A DNA stretch of 29,938 bases from JAHECQ01 sp047638695 (GTDB lineage: Bacteria > Actinomycetota > Acidimicrobiia > Acidimicrobiales > SZUA-35): NCBI GenBank assembly GCA_047638695.1, contig JBLINY010000051.1, forward strand, positions 1-29,938, in the 5' to 3' direction. Of this stretch, positions 8,004 to 15,997 are shown in pieces. Both the position numbers and the translations under genes were made by a program. How positions within the stretch are numbered: position 1 is the stretch's first letter; each line of letters starts with the position of its first letter. Below the pieces are notes generated by a model that worked only from the letters and a program-made list of their open reading frames with translations, had not been told where the DNA came from and made no database searches.

Positions 8004-9026
8004 TCAGTTGCTGGCCGACACCATCTCCACCAGCTCCTCGCGCGTAGGCGTTGGGCCGTAGAACATCAGGCTCGTGCGATCAGCGAAGCCGTTTCGAGCT
8101 GCCACTCTCCCACCGACCTCGGCCGGTGTTCCGCTGATGACGATCAGGTCGAAAAGGTCGTCGTCGATCCGGTTGGCCATTTCCTGCCACTGACCTTGCT
8201 TACTCATCGTATTGAGCTCGGCCTGGAGGCCTTCATAGCCGTGGTGATCGAGCACGCCGGCGTAAGCCGGCGTCGAGCCATAGAAGGCAACCTGCTCCTT
8301 GGCCTTGCGTCTGGCCTTGGCCAATGCCGCATCGGTCGAACCCATGGCCACGATGTTGAGGCACGCCACCTCGATATCGGCGACTGGGCGATCGGCAGCG
8401 GCGGCACCGGCGGCTAGAGCCGGCAAGGTCTCCGCAGCCAGAAACTCTGGGCTGTGGAAGGGGTGGACAAAGAACCCATCGGCCACCTGGCCAATGGCAC
8501 CCACCATCAGGGGTCCGTAGCCGGCGACGTATACCTTCGGCCGAGGCAGCGTCTCGCCATCGGCGTTTCGATTGGGCCCCGGGTTGAAGAACGCTGGCAT
8601 GAGCGTGTTCGAGTAGAACTCGCCCCGGAAGTCGAGCCGATCGCCGGTGTCCCACGAATGCCATATGGCGTGGAGGGCCTCGATGTACTCCTTCATACGG
8701 GCAGCTGGCTTCGACCACGGCATGTCGTATCGCTTGGTGATATGGGGCTTGATCTGAGTCCCGAGGCCAAGAATGAAACGCCCACCCGAAAGGCGCTGCA
8801 GGTCCCAGGCGGTCACAGCCATTGTCATGGGTGGTCGCGCAAAGGCCACGGCAATCGCAGTGCCGAGTTCAATGCGTTCGGTTCGCTGGCTCGCCAGGGT
8901 CAGCGGGATGAAAGGGTCGTGGTTGGCCTCGAAACTCCACGCACCGTCGAAGCCGAGTGATTCGAAGTCAGACGCCTCCTGCCCAGCCTCTTCGACCTTC
9001 ATCGACAACGCACCATCAAGTCTCAT
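8004..9026 (-). CDS. LLM-class F420-dependent oxidoreductase
   Basis: This is a 340-residue luciferase-like monooxygenase-fold protein (TIM barrel). Family features are an N-terminal LGFDGAWSFEANHDPF, IELGTAIAVAFARPPMTMA, then LSGGRFILGLGTQIKPH, and a substrate region DFRGEFYSNTLMPAFF. The overall pattern is that of actinobacterial F420-dependent LLM proteins (the TIGR03617-like subgroup) rather than FMN-dependent luciferases. These enzymes oxidise alcohols or aldehydes, or reduce activated double bonds, using F420. The substrate is unknown. It is divergent from the CoA-transferase at 9081 across a 54-bp gap. A weak CAAGAT box lies 7 nt before the ATG. There is a short 47-bp gap to the helicase start on the same strand. 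Confidence 0.88.
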   Translation of the reverse strand: MRLDGALSMKVEEAGQEASDFESLGFDGAWSFEANHDPFIPLTLASQRTERIELGTAIAVAFARPPMTMAVTAWDLQRLSGGRFILGLGTQIKPHITKRYDMPWSKPAARMKEYIEALHAIWHSWDTGDRLDFRGEFYSNTLMPAFFNPGPNRNADGETLPRPKVYVAGYGPLMVGAIGQVADGFFVHPFHSPEFLAAETLPALAAGAAAADRPVADIEVACLNIVAMGSTDAALAKARRKAKEQVAFYGSTPAYAGVLDHHGYEGLQAELNTMSKQGQWQEMANRIDDDLFDLIVISGTPAEVGGRVAARNGFADRTSLMFYGPTPTREELVEMVSASN

Positions 9027-9080
9027 TCCTGAAATCTTGCCCCGGCCAGGTACTCAGGGAAAGGCGAGACCGAGTAAAAC

Positions 9081-10310
9081 ATGGCAATGACCGGCTCCAC
9101 CCCACCAAATCTGCTCGACGGCGTTCGCGTCCTCGACTTCACCCAATATCTCGCCGGGCCCGCATCGACTCGCCTCATGGCCGAGATGGGCGCCGAGATC
9201 CTCAAAGTCGAGCAACCGCCCTACGGCGATCCAATGCGAGCCACCTATCCCCGCCGGAACCGACGATCTGGGTCGTTCATGCAACAGAACCGAGGCAAAA
9301 AGGGGCTCTGTATCGATCTGGCCCAGCCCGAAGGGGTAGCGCTTGTGAAGGAGCTGATCCCTCATGTGGATGTGGTGGTCGAGAACTTCACGCCAGGCGT
9401 GATGGCCAGACGGGGACTCGACTATGAGTCGTTGAAGGAGATCAACGCGGGGATCATCATGGCTTCGGTGTCCGGTTACGGGCAGACCGGTGCGCTCAGC
9501 AGTCAGTCCAGCTTCGACTTCATCGCCCAGGCCTACGCGGGGATAATGCACGTCACCGGCGACCCCGAGGGGCCACCGACCTTCGTTGGAACCGGCCTGG
9601 CCGATACCAACAGCGGCGTTCATGCCTTCGCCGGTATTGGGTACGCCCTGTTCCACAAGGAGCGCACCGGAGTGGGCACCCACGTCGACATCTCGATGGT
9701 CGATGCCCTGTTCCACATGCACGAGGTACATGTGGTGGCGCCATCACTGACCGACGACGAGTACGTACCCTCTCGAAATGGCCGCCACTACGGCCCGGTC
9801 GCACCCGCTGGCTCGTTCAAGGGTCCCGAAGGTTGGATTGTCGTGCTGTGCGGGGTCAATCAGATCCAGAACTTGTGGCAGACCCTAGGCCAACCCGAGT
9901 TGGCCGACGATCCGAGGTTCGCGACCAATGAGACTCGCAGCGAACACCGCGACGACCTCACCGAGATCATCGAGACGTGGATGGCCACCTTTGATTCAAA
10001 CGAGGCGGTGCTAGCAGCGCTGAAGGAAGGGCGTGTACCGGCCGGACCGGTGATGAATCCGGCCGATGCCATGAACGAGCCCTACTTCCAATCCCGGGAC
10101 ATGGTGCGCGAAGTCAACGACCCCATCGCCGGTCCGTACCGCATCCCGGGATTTCCCATCAAGTTCTCGGCCGCTGCTCCCGAGCCCGACCTGGTGGCAC
10201 CGACCATGGGACAGCACAATCGAGAGGTGCTCCAGAGCATTCTCGGCTACGACGACTCAGCCATCGATGCCTGGGAAGAAGCCGGCCTCTTGGGATCGAA
10301 GGACCGCTGA
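9081..10310 (+). CDS. CaiB/BaiF (class III) CoA-transferase
   Basis: This 409-residue protein has the full length and landmarks of family III CoA-transferases. They include the N-terminal VRVLDFTQYLAGPAST and MGAEILKVEQPPYGDPMR, the VVVENFTPGVMARRGL segment, and GTGLADTNSGV with Asp175 in the place of the catalytic aspartate of formyl-CoA transferase. The DISMVDALFHMHE segment and a C-terminal interlocking tail follow. It would move CoA from a donor thioester to a carboxylic acid through an aspartyl-CoA intermediate. Donor and acceptor cannot be read from sequence. The stop is followed after one base by the ATG of the CinA-domain gene, so the two are co-transcribed. A start at 9087 is also possible. 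Confidence 0.92.
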   Translation: MAMTGSTPPNLLDGVRVLDFTQYLAGPASTRLMAEMGAEILKVEQPPYGDPMRATYPRRNRRSGSFMQQNRGKKGLCIDLAQPEGVALVKELIPHVDVVVENFTPGVMARRGLDYESLKEINAGIIMASVSGYGQTGALSSQSSFDFIAQAYAGIMHVTGDPEGPPTFVGTGLADTNSGVHAFAGIGYALFHKERTGVGTHVDISMVDALFHMHEVHVVAPSLTDDEYVPSRNGRHYGPVAPAGSFKGPEGWIVVLCGVNQIQNLWQTLGQPELADDPRFATNETRSEHRDDLTEIIETWMATFDSNEAVLAALKEGRVPAGPVMNPADAMNEPYFQSRDMVREVNDPIAGPYRIPGFPIKFSAAAPEPDLVAPTMGQHNREVLQSILGYDDSAIDAWEEAGLLGSKDR

Positions 10311-10311
10311 G

Positions 10312-10797
10312 ATGATCGCACACACCGAGGTGGCCATGGCCGTCGGAGCTGCGTTGATAGAGCGCGAGCAGTTTGTCTCTGTGGCCGAATCGTCGGCCGG
10401 CGGGCTGATCTCGGCAACGTTACTTTCGGTCCCGGGAGCATCTGCGTTCTATCTGGGCGGCGCTGTCGTCTACACAAGCCGGTCACGGGGTCTCATCTTC
10501 GAGAAGGACGAGTTGCCGCCCGAAACCCGCGGTGCAACCGAAGACTTCGCCCAACGACTGGCGCTCGGCGCAAAGACCAAGATGCGCTCGGATTGGGGCT
10601 TGGCAGAAACCGGGGCAACCGGCCCGAGCGGCAACCCCTATGGAGACCCAGCGGGCCATGCCTGGGTCTGTGTCGCCCGACCCGACGGCTCGACCGAAGC
10701 ACGCAACGTGCTGACGGGAAGCGCCGACCGAGCAGCGAACATGTCTGCATTCACCGAAGCCGCCCTTCAGTTGCTTCTGTCCACTCTCACGACCTAG
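10312..10797 (+). CDS. CinA C-terminal domain protein (nicotinamide-nucleotide amidase-like)
   Basis: This is a 161-residue stand-alone CinA C-terminal domain. The core motif region reads VAESSAGGLISATLLSVPGAS, followed by GGAVVYTSRSRG, GATGPSGNPYGDPAGHAWVCVA and a final helix. In the usual family motif AES-C-T-G-G the fourth and fifth residues are Cys-Thr; here they are Ser-Ala. Proteins with an intact domain (PncC) deamidate nicotinamide mononucleotide to nicotinate mononucleotide during NAD salvage. The ATG at 10312 follows the CoA-transferase stop by one base, suggesting translational coupling, an odd pairing for an NAD-recycling enzyme. Amidase activity is plausible but not proven by the sequence. 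Confidence 0.82.
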   Translation: MIAHTEVAMAVGAALIEREQFVSVAESSAGGLISATLLSVPGASAFYLGGAVVYTSRSRGLIFEKDELPPETRGATEDFAQRLALGAKTKMRSDWGLAETGATGPSGNPYGDPAGHAWVCVARPDGSTEARNVLTGSADRAANMSAFTEAALQLLLSTLTT

Positions 10798-10807
10798 CCC
10801 CTGGCGT

Positions 10808-10813
10808 TAGGGT
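10808..10813 (+). promoter_or_regulatory. -10-like box of the DsbA-family gene (leaderless)
   Basis: TAGGGT lies 6 nt before the ATG at 10820 and just 11 bp beyond the stop of the preceding gene. There is no Shine-Dalgarno. It fits the TANNNT pattern of other first genes in the window. Confidence 0.35.
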
Positions 10814-10819
10814 TCAGTC

Positions 10820-11566
10820 ATGAGCGATCACGACATCAACTTCTACTGGGATCCGGTCTGTCCCTTTGCCTGGATCACCTCGCGCTGGATTCGCATGGTT
10901 CAGGAGCAGCGTGACTACACGGTCGACTGGCGCTTCATCTCGCTCCGTGTCCTCAACAAGGACAAGGACTACGACACCGAGTTCCCGCCTGAGTACGAAG
11001 CCGGACACAACGCCGGGCTGTATCTTCTGCGAATGGCGGCGCAGATCCGTCACGAACATGGCCGCGAGGCGATGGGAGATCTGTACACGGCGTTAGGCGA
11101 GAGCATCTTCGACGTCGATCCCGCTGGCGGCACCGGTAGCGACGGTGAGCGCACCGAGCGCCGAGCCTCGTGGGGTACCGCCGAGCACGTCACCCCAATT
11201 CTCGAGAGACTCAACCTTCCGCTGTCTGCGATCAGCGCCCTGGACGACCCTTCTTGGGACGAAGAGATCGAGGCCGAGACCGAGGAAGCCCTCTTGCTCA
11301 CCGGGCGCGATGTCGGTACCCCCATCATCACCTTCCAGCCCCCCGACGGACTCTCGTTCTTCGGCCCGGTCATCAGCCGGTTACCCACCGAGGCGGAGGC
11401 AGGTGACCTGTGGGATTCGGTGATCAACCTGGCAAGCTTCGGTGGATTCACCGAGATGAAGCGAAGCTTGCGTGAGCGGCCCCAGCTTCGATCGTTCGGC
11501 GTGAAGCCGGGCGAAGTCGGCAAAACCGAGGATTGGCACGGCGGCAGTCGCCGCCTAAAGAAGTAG
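10820..11566 (+). CDS. DsbA-family thioredoxin-fold protein, Rv2466c-like, single active-site Cys
   Basis: This 248-residue protein resembles the mycobacterial mycothiol-linked reductase Rv2466c along its length: FYWDPVCPFAWITSRWI at the N-terminus, a helical insertion domain, DVGTPIITFQPPDGLSFFGPV (the cis-Pro region) and a C-terminal FTEMKRSLRERP. Rv2466c has a CPWC active site. Here the motif is CPFA (Cys14-Pro15-Phe16-Ala17), so only one cysteine remains. A monothiol mechanism using mycothiol, an isomerase-like or conjugate-binding role, is the natural inference. The last residues (SRRLKK) are encoded by the first copy of a 27-bp tandem repeat that also carries the stop codon. Confidence 0.85.
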   Translation: MSDHDINFYWDPVCPFAWITSRWIRMVQEQRDYTVDWRFISLRVLNKDKDYDTEFPPEYEAGHNAGLYLLRMAAQIRHEHGREAMGDLYTALGESIFDVDPAGGTGSDGERTERRASWGTAEHVTPILERLNLPLSAISALDDPSWDEEIEAETEEALLLTGRDVGTPIITFQPPDGLSFFGPVISRLPTEAEAGDLWDSVINLASFGGFTEMKRSLRERPQLRSFGVKPGEVGKTEDWHGGSRRLKK

Positions 11567-11621
11567 AGCGGCAGTCGCCGCCTAAAGAAGTAGAGCGGCA
11601 GTCGCCGCCTAAAGAAGTAGA
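11541..11621. repeat. 27-bp perfect tandem repeat, three copies, over a stop codon
   Basis: Three identical 27-bp copies occupy 11541-11567, 11568-11594 and 11595-11621. The first copy encodes the end of the DsbA-family protein and its TAG stop; the others fill the whole gap up to the convergent phosphotransferase gene. Each copy contains GCGGCAGTCGCCGC, a 5-bp stem (GCGGC/GCCGC) with a 4-nt AGTC loop. Three tandem hairpins therefore lie between convergent genes, where they could act as a two-way transcription barrier. No T-tract follows. Perfect identity implies a recent duplication. Confidence 0.95.
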
Positions 11622-11622
11622 G

Positions 11623-12738
11623 CTAGCTGAGCAGCTTGCCGGCCAGCGAGATCAGAATGGGTAGTCGTTCGGCGATGGTCTCCATCCGGTCGTCGGTGCT
11701 GTCGCCGACCTTCCATCGATGGTGCAGTTGTTGCACAACGACGGCGGTTTTCCACTGAGCGAAGGCGTCGTACCAATCGGCTTGCGACACATCAAAGCCC
11801 GATTGTTCGCCGTAGCGGGTTACTACCTCGGCCCTGGTTGGCAAACCCATTCGGCCCATGCCGTCGTGGCTGATTCGGGCGGCCTCTTCGGGATCAGCGG
11901 GGTCGGGCCAGTAGTTCAACAGCGTGCCGAGGTCGGCCAGGGGGTCACCCAGGGTCGTCATGTCCCAGTCGAAGAATGCGATCACATGGTCGGGGTCGGC
12001 TGGATCGAACATGCAGTTGTCGAGCTTGAGGTCGTTGTGGACGAGAGAAGCCCGCTGCGGTTCGGGCGTTGATGATTCGAGGCGGCGGTGCAAATCGGTC
12101 ATCGCCTGGTCGTAGGCGGGATCGGCGACGAGATCCCAACGGTTTTTCCAGCCCGCGACCTGGCGGGTCATGAACCCAACCGGTCGGCCAAGTTCGCTGA
12201 GCCCGCTGGCTGCGGGGTCGAGCAGATGGAACTCGGCCATGGCATCGACCAAGGCCAGTCCGATGCGGTGGCCGACGTTTTCATGGCCTCGCATCGACTC
12301 GGGGATGACGCCTCTGATCACCTCGCCTCGACGACGTTCCATCACGAAGAAGTCGGCGCCGGCGATAGCATGGTCGTCGCAGAGCACATAGGCCCGTGGG
12401 GCTTTGTCGAACCTCCGCCATAGCTGCGAAAGCACCGCGTATTCGCGCCGCATGTCGTGGGCCCCTGGAGCGATGGTGCCGAACGGCGGACGCCGAAGCA
12501 CCAGCTCGTTGGCGCCGAACGCTATGAGGTAGGTGAGATTGGCGTTGCCATTGGGGAATTGCTCGACGACAAAGGCCCCGTCGGTGTCGACCTGGGCGGG
12601 CAGATTCGAACGCAGGAATGACTCGATCCTTTTCCAATCGAGATCCTCACCTGGGCGGACGGTGTCGGTCTCGAGCACATTCTCGTCGGCGAAGGGGTCG
12701 ACCGGAGCTTCGGCATCGGGTGCACTCGGAGGTGTCAT
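11623..12738 (-). CDS. Phosphotransferase family protein (APH/ACAD10-11-like)
   Basis: This is a 371-residue aminoglycoside-phosphotransferase-fold kinase. It shows the glycine-poor N-lobe (VEQFPNGNANLTYLI, ELVLRRPPFG), the hinge FFVMERRRGEVIRG, the catalytic loop LVHNDLKLDNCMFDP (the Asp of HND and the Asn downstream) and the metal-binding FFDWDMTTLGDPLADLG. This subgroup (a bacterial relative of ACAD10/11 kinase domains) is linked to catabolism of hydroxy-acids and lipids; human ACAD11 phosphorylates 4-hydroxyacyl-CoAs. Antibiotic resistance is not supported. The ATG at 12738 (MTPPSAPD...) was chosen because longer frames run into the divergent DUF4214 gene. It is convergent with the DsbA-family gene. 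Confidence 0.88.
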   Translation of the reverse strand: MTPPSAPDAEAPVDPFADENVLETDTVRPGEDLDWKRIESFLRSNLPAQVDTDGAFVVEQFPNGNANLTYLIAFGANELVLRRPPFGTIAPGAHDMRREYAVLSQLWRRFDKAPRAYVLCDDHAIAGADFFVMERRRGEVIRGVIPESMRGHENVGHRIGLALVDAMAEFHLLDPAASGLSELGRPVGFMTRQVAGWKNRWDLVADPAYDQAMTDLHRRLESSTPEPQRASLVHNDLKLDNCMFDPADPDHVIAFFDWDMTTLGDPLADLGTLLNYWPDPADPEEAARISHDGMGRMGLPTRAEVVTRYGEQSGFDVSQADWYDAFAQWKTAVVVQQLHHRWKVGDSTDDRMETIAERLPILISLAGKLLS

Positions 12739-12853
12739 GACAGACGAGTGTCGAGGGCGATGGCGCTGAGCGCAAGCAACTGAGTCCGACACTCGGCCAG
12801 AACGGAAGCCACCACCTTGCTCAGTAGCGCCCAAGTCCGACCGACGGGAAGAC

Positions 12854-14476
12854 ATGGTCCGCTCGCTTCTTCTGACCGTCACATTGCTGCTGACCGGACT
12901 GCTTCCGGCTGGCGGAGCTCAAGCAGCCGAGGTTCCGAGCATCGCCGACGAACGATTCGTTGCCGCGGCCTACGTCGGTCTTGTCGGCCGCGAGCCTGAT
13001 GCTGCAGGTCAGAGCTACTGGGGATCGCGACTTGGTGGCGGTGGTCTGCCTTCGACCGTGCTGGCCGCCATTGGCGACTCGAACGAGCACCGCCGAAAGG
13101 TCGTGTCCGATGCCTACGTCGCCATACTCGGCCGAGAACCCGACGCTGGCGGACACTCGTACTGGTCTGATGGGCTGATCGATCAGCGGTCGGAGCGACA
13201 GCTGCATGCCGAGCTCTTTGCGTCGGCCGAATACTACGCAGCGGTAGGCTCGACACCGGGGTCCTTCGTGGAAGCGATCTACCGCGATGCTCTCACTCGC
13301 GTGGCGGACGAAGCCGGACTTGCTTATTGGTCATCGCTTCTGACCAGTGGCGCCAGTCGGTTGAACGTCGCTCGCACGCTGTTGGCCCTCCCGGAGGCGG
13401 CGCTGCAACCTGATCTTGGCATCGTCGATGCCTCTCCCCTTCCTGATCGAGTGAGTCCGTCGCTCGACGCAGTCAGGGTCACGCTCTACCGGCCGATCAT
13501 CGCCGCTCGATCAGCGATCCTCGTCTCGGTTGACGGCACCAAGCTGCCCGGCGGCGTTACTGCAGGAAGAACCGACACCGAACTGGTCTTCACTGCGACC
13601 CGACGACCGGCCGGCATTGCAGCCGGCCAGCGGGCCCATGTCGTCGTCACCGTCTTGGCCTATGACGGCACCGAGGTTGACCGCACCGACTACTCATTCG
13701 TGTATCAACCAGGTAGCACGGGTGGCAGCCGGAACGAACTTATTGTCGCCTTCTATGGCCACGCCAAGACTCCGGTTCTCGGAGTGATGGGCGAAGGAAC
13801 ACCCACCGAAGCGGCCCAACGCCTACTGACTCAAGCCGAGCCGTATCGGGTCGATGGCCGGCCGGTCGTGCCGGCGTTCGAATTGATCGCCACTCTCGCC
13901 ACCGCGGCACCGGGCGAACGGAACACCTACAGCGCCCGCACGGACTTGGCGCTCATCCAGCCCTACCTCGATGCTATTCGGGTCATAAACGGCCGTCTGA
14001 TTCTGGATATCCAGCCGGGACGGGCCGACTTCGAAACCGAGGCCCGCTTCTATGAGCCCTTGCTCCTTCAACCTGAGGTGGGCCTAGCCCTGGACCCCGA
14101 ATGGGCTGTCGGGCCAAACGAGACGCCGGCAGGCAACGTCGGGTCCCTTGATGCGGCCGAAATCAACCGAGTTTCGGCCCATCTCTCGAACCTGGTCGTC
14201 ACGAACGGTCTGCCCGACAAGTTGCTGGTGATTCACCGGTTCCGGCCAGACATGGTCACTAACACCGATGCGATCGTCACCCACCCGGGAGTCGTGATCT
14301 TGTTCCAGGCCGATGGCGAAGGCAGTCCGCCGCCCAAGATCGCCGACTACAACACCTTGTTGCCGCCACGATTCGCTCGAGGCATGAAAGTCTTTTACGA
14401 CGAGGACACACAGCGAATGTCGCCGGCCGACGTGCTGGCACTTGATCCAGCGCCCGACTACGTCAGCTATCAGTAG
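12854..14476 (+). CDS. Secreted DUF4214-repeat protein with conserved C-terminal domain
   Basis: This is a 540-residue exported protein. Residues 1-24 form a Sec signal peptide (MVRS, hydrophobic core, cleavage near AQA-AE). Three DUF4214-type repeats follow (about 33-75, 85-130 and 137-178), each with an [AI]Y-x-x-x-x-x-R-x-x-DxxGxxYW pattern. DUF4214 occurs in extracellular and S-layer-associated proteins. A beta-rich segment (about 185-290) links to a C-terminal domain (about 293-540) with alternating strand/helix pattern and acidic residues (VAFYGHAKTPVLGVMGEG, LILDIQPGRADF, LALDPEW, KVFYDEDT). I think this is a TIM-barrel-like domain common in actinobacterial exported proteins, but its activity is unknown. 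Role in envelope or polymer binding is inference. Confidence 0.85.
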   Translation: MVRSLLLTVTLLLTGLLPAGGAQAAEVPSIADERFVAAAYVGLVGREPDAAGQSYWGSRLGGGGLPSTVLAAIGDSNEHRRKVVSDAYVAILGREPDAGGHSYWSDGLIDQRSERQLHAELFASAEYYAAVGSTPGSFVEAIYRDALTRVADEAGLAYWSSLLTSGASRLNVARTLLALPEAALQPDLGIVDASPLPDRVSPSLDAVRVTLYRPIIAARSAILVSVDGTKLPGGVTAGRTDTELVFTATRRPAGIAAGQRAHVVVTVLAYDGTEVDRTDYSFVYQPGSTGGSRNELIVAFYGHAKTPVLGVMGEGTPTEAAQRLLTQAEPYRVDGRPVVPAFELIATLATAAPGERNTYSARTDLALIQPYLDAIRVINGRLILDIQPGRADFETEARFYEPLLLQPEVGLALDPEWAVGPNETPAGNVGSLDAAEINRVSAHLSNLVVTNGLPDKLLVIHRFRPDMVTNTDAIVTHPGVVILFQADGEGSPPPKIADYNTLLPPRFARGMKVFYDEDTQRMSPADVLALDPAPDYVSYQ

Positions 14477-14513
14477 TTGCTCGAGGTGTTCGTCTTGAGG
14501 TCGTCAACCGCAG

Positions 14514-14867
14514 TCAGAGCTTGCACGCGAAACTGAGTTCGTGGCCGTCGGGGTCGCGTACGTGGAAGTAACGCTCGCCCCAAGGTGCATCCGATGGTGC
14601 CATTTCAGGCTTGATTCCGGCATCGAGGCAGCGCTGATACACCACGTCGGGACTCTCGACGTGCAGAACCACACGGCCCCAGCCGTTCGGTGGCGGCTGG
14701 TCCACGAGCTGCAAGTTCACGAAGTTCTCGCCATGTTCGAACGATGTGAAGGCCGACGTTTCGCCGCCGTATGCAGCCTGGAATCCGAGCGCTTGGTAGA
14801 ACCGAACCGATGTCGGCATGTCGCTGACATGAAAGGTGATGGCATTGATCTCGGAGCCCGGCACCAC
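14514..14867 (-). CDS. VOC (glyoxalase/bleomycin-resistance fold) protein
   Basis: This is a 117-residue protein with the paired beta-alpha-beta-beta-beta pattern of the vicinal oxygen chelate superfamily. It opens with INAITFHVSDMPTSVRFYQALGF and ends with GERYFHVRDPDGHELSFACKL, whose His/Glu pattern is typical of metal or substrate sites. The function is unassigned, since VOC proteins include isomerases, dioxygenases and binding proteins. The start may be GTG at 14867 or the adjacent GTG at 14864. A purine-rich AGGAAG lies just upstream. It is divergent from the NTF2-like gene at 14944 and convergent with the DUF4214 gene. Confidence 0.85.
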   Translation of the reverse strand: MVPGSEINAITFHVSDMPTSVRFYQALGFQAAYGGETSAFTSFEHGENFVNLQLVDQPPPNGWGRVVLHVESPDVVYQRCLDAGIKPEMAPSDAPWGERYFHVRDPDGHELSFACKL

Positions 14868-14930
14868 TTCTTCCTACCACCGGTTCGCGGCTGTGAAGCG
14901 CCGGTCAGACCGCTTGGTGGCGCGCACGAC

Positions 14931-14936
14931 TACCGT
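14931..14936 (+). promoter_or_regulatory. -10-like box of the NTF2-like gene (leaderless)
   Basis: TACCGT lies 7 nt before the GTG start at 14944, with no Shine-Dalgarno. It supports GTG 14944 as the true start rather than an in-frame codon farther upstream that would overlap the divergent VOC gene. Confidence 0.45.
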
Positions 14937-14943
14937 TGCCCAT

Positions 14944-15339
14944 GTGTCAACAGAAGACGACTTGGCGATCGCTGCGGTTGAGCTGACCAATGCCGCCTTC
15001 TACGCGGCCCACGAAGCCCGCGACATCGATGCGATGATCGCCGTGTGGGAACACTCGCCCCGCACTGTTTGTGTACACCCTGGGTGGCCCATCCTCAGAG
15101 GTTGGGGCCCGATCGAAGAGTCGTGGCGCCGAATCTTCTCCGGGCCCGGTCGGAACCAGTTCATCCTCACCAATGAGGAAGTCATGATCGATGGCGACAT
15201 GGCGTGGATCACGCTCGACGAAAACATGGTCGATGGTCCCAGTGCGGGCACCATTGCTGCCACCAACGTCTTTCATCGAACTCCGACGGGTTGGCAGCTC
15301 ACGTTGCATCACGGCTCGCCCATCATGTCGAGGGGCTGA
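14944..15339 (+). CDS. NTF2-like/SnoaL-type protein
   Basis: This 131-residue protein has the cone-shaped alpha+beta NTF2-like pattern. An N-terminal helix (AAFYAAHEARDIDAMIAVW) is followed by VCVHPGWPILRGWGPIEESWRRIF, AWITLDENM, TNVFHRTPTGWQLTLHHGSPI. Similar calcineurin-subunit-like or ketosteroid-isomerase-like proteins of this length are common in actinobacteria and mostly uncharacterised. Its TGA stop shares a base with the ATG of the signal peptidase gene (TGATG), so the pair is translationally coupled. The GTG start fits the upstream TACCGT box. Confidence 0.83.
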   Translation: MSTEDDLAIAAVELTNAAFYAAHEARDIDAMIAVWEHSPRTVCVHPGWPILRGWGPIEESWRRIFSGPGRNQFILTNEEVMIDGDMAWITLDENMVDGPSAGTIAATNVFHRTPTGWQLTLHHGSPIMSRG

Positions 15340-15956
15340 TGACCGTCGACCCCATCGATGCCACGAACCCCGACTCGAGTCTTGGCAACGACTTGCATGA
15401 GTCCGATATCGCCGATGAGGTCGGCGGCGCTTCGGATTTCATCAGGAACGTCGTCGAGTGGATTCTGGTGCTGATCACCGCCATCGTCTTCGCCCTTGTT
15501 ATCCGCACCATCCTGCTGCAATCGTTCTACATCGAGTCAGGATCGATGGAGCGGACGCTCCTGATCAACGACCGTGTCGTAATAAACCGACTCAGTTATC
15601 AGTGGGGGGAGCCAGGCCGGGGCGACATTGTCGTCTTCCGACGTCCCGAGGAACAGGCAATTGGCGTCACTCGCGATCTGATCAAACGGGTGATCGCCAT
15701 CGGCGGCGACACCATCGAGGGCCGGGAGGGACAACTCATCCGGAACGGCGAAGTCGTTGACGAGCCCTACCTCGACCCCGAAGTGTTCACCGGCAGCTTC
15801 GGGCCAGTCGAGATCCCCGACGGCACGGTGTGGGTCATGGGCGACAACCGTGGCAACTCGAGCGACTCGCGTGTCTTCGGCACCATCGATGTCGATCTCA
15901 TCGAAGGACGAGCCTTCGTTCGTTACTGGCCCCTCGGTCGCGCCGGCTCGCCCTAA
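15339..15956 (+). CDS. lepB: Signal peptidase I
   Basis: This is a 205-residue type I signal peptidase that cleaves signal peptides from exported pre-proteins at the outer face of the membrane. One transmembrane helix (about residues 35-60, VVEWILVLITAIVFALVIRT) is followed by YIESGSMERTL with the catalytic Ser69, LIKRVIAIGGD with the general base Lys116, and the conserved MGDNRGNSSDSR box near the C-terminus. The size matches compact Gram-positive SipS-like enzymes. The first 30 residues are acidic and probably cytoplasmic. The start overlaps the stop of the NTF2-like gene. A natural substrate in the window would be the secreted DUF4214 protein, but that is only proximity. Confidence 0.95.
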   Translation: MTVDPIDATNPDSSLGNDLHESDIADEVGGASDFIRNVVEWILVLITAIVFALVIRTILLQSFYIESGSMERTLLINDRVVINRLSYQWGEPGRGDIVVFRRPEEQAIGVTRDLIKRVIAIGGDTIEGREGQLIRNGEVVDEPYLDPEVFTGSFGPVEIPDGTVWVMGDNRGNSSDSRVFGTIDVDLIEGRAFVRYWPLGRAGSP

Positions 15957-15997
15957 CCCGCCTTCCACTCGGATTGTTCGTTAGCCGCCGACAGCGG

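Noticed and set aside
11623..12738. Antibiotic resistance (aminoglycoside phosphotransferase)
   Set aside because: The catalytic loop fits, but sequence and context match the ACAD10/11-like catabolic subgroup, not known resistance enzymes.
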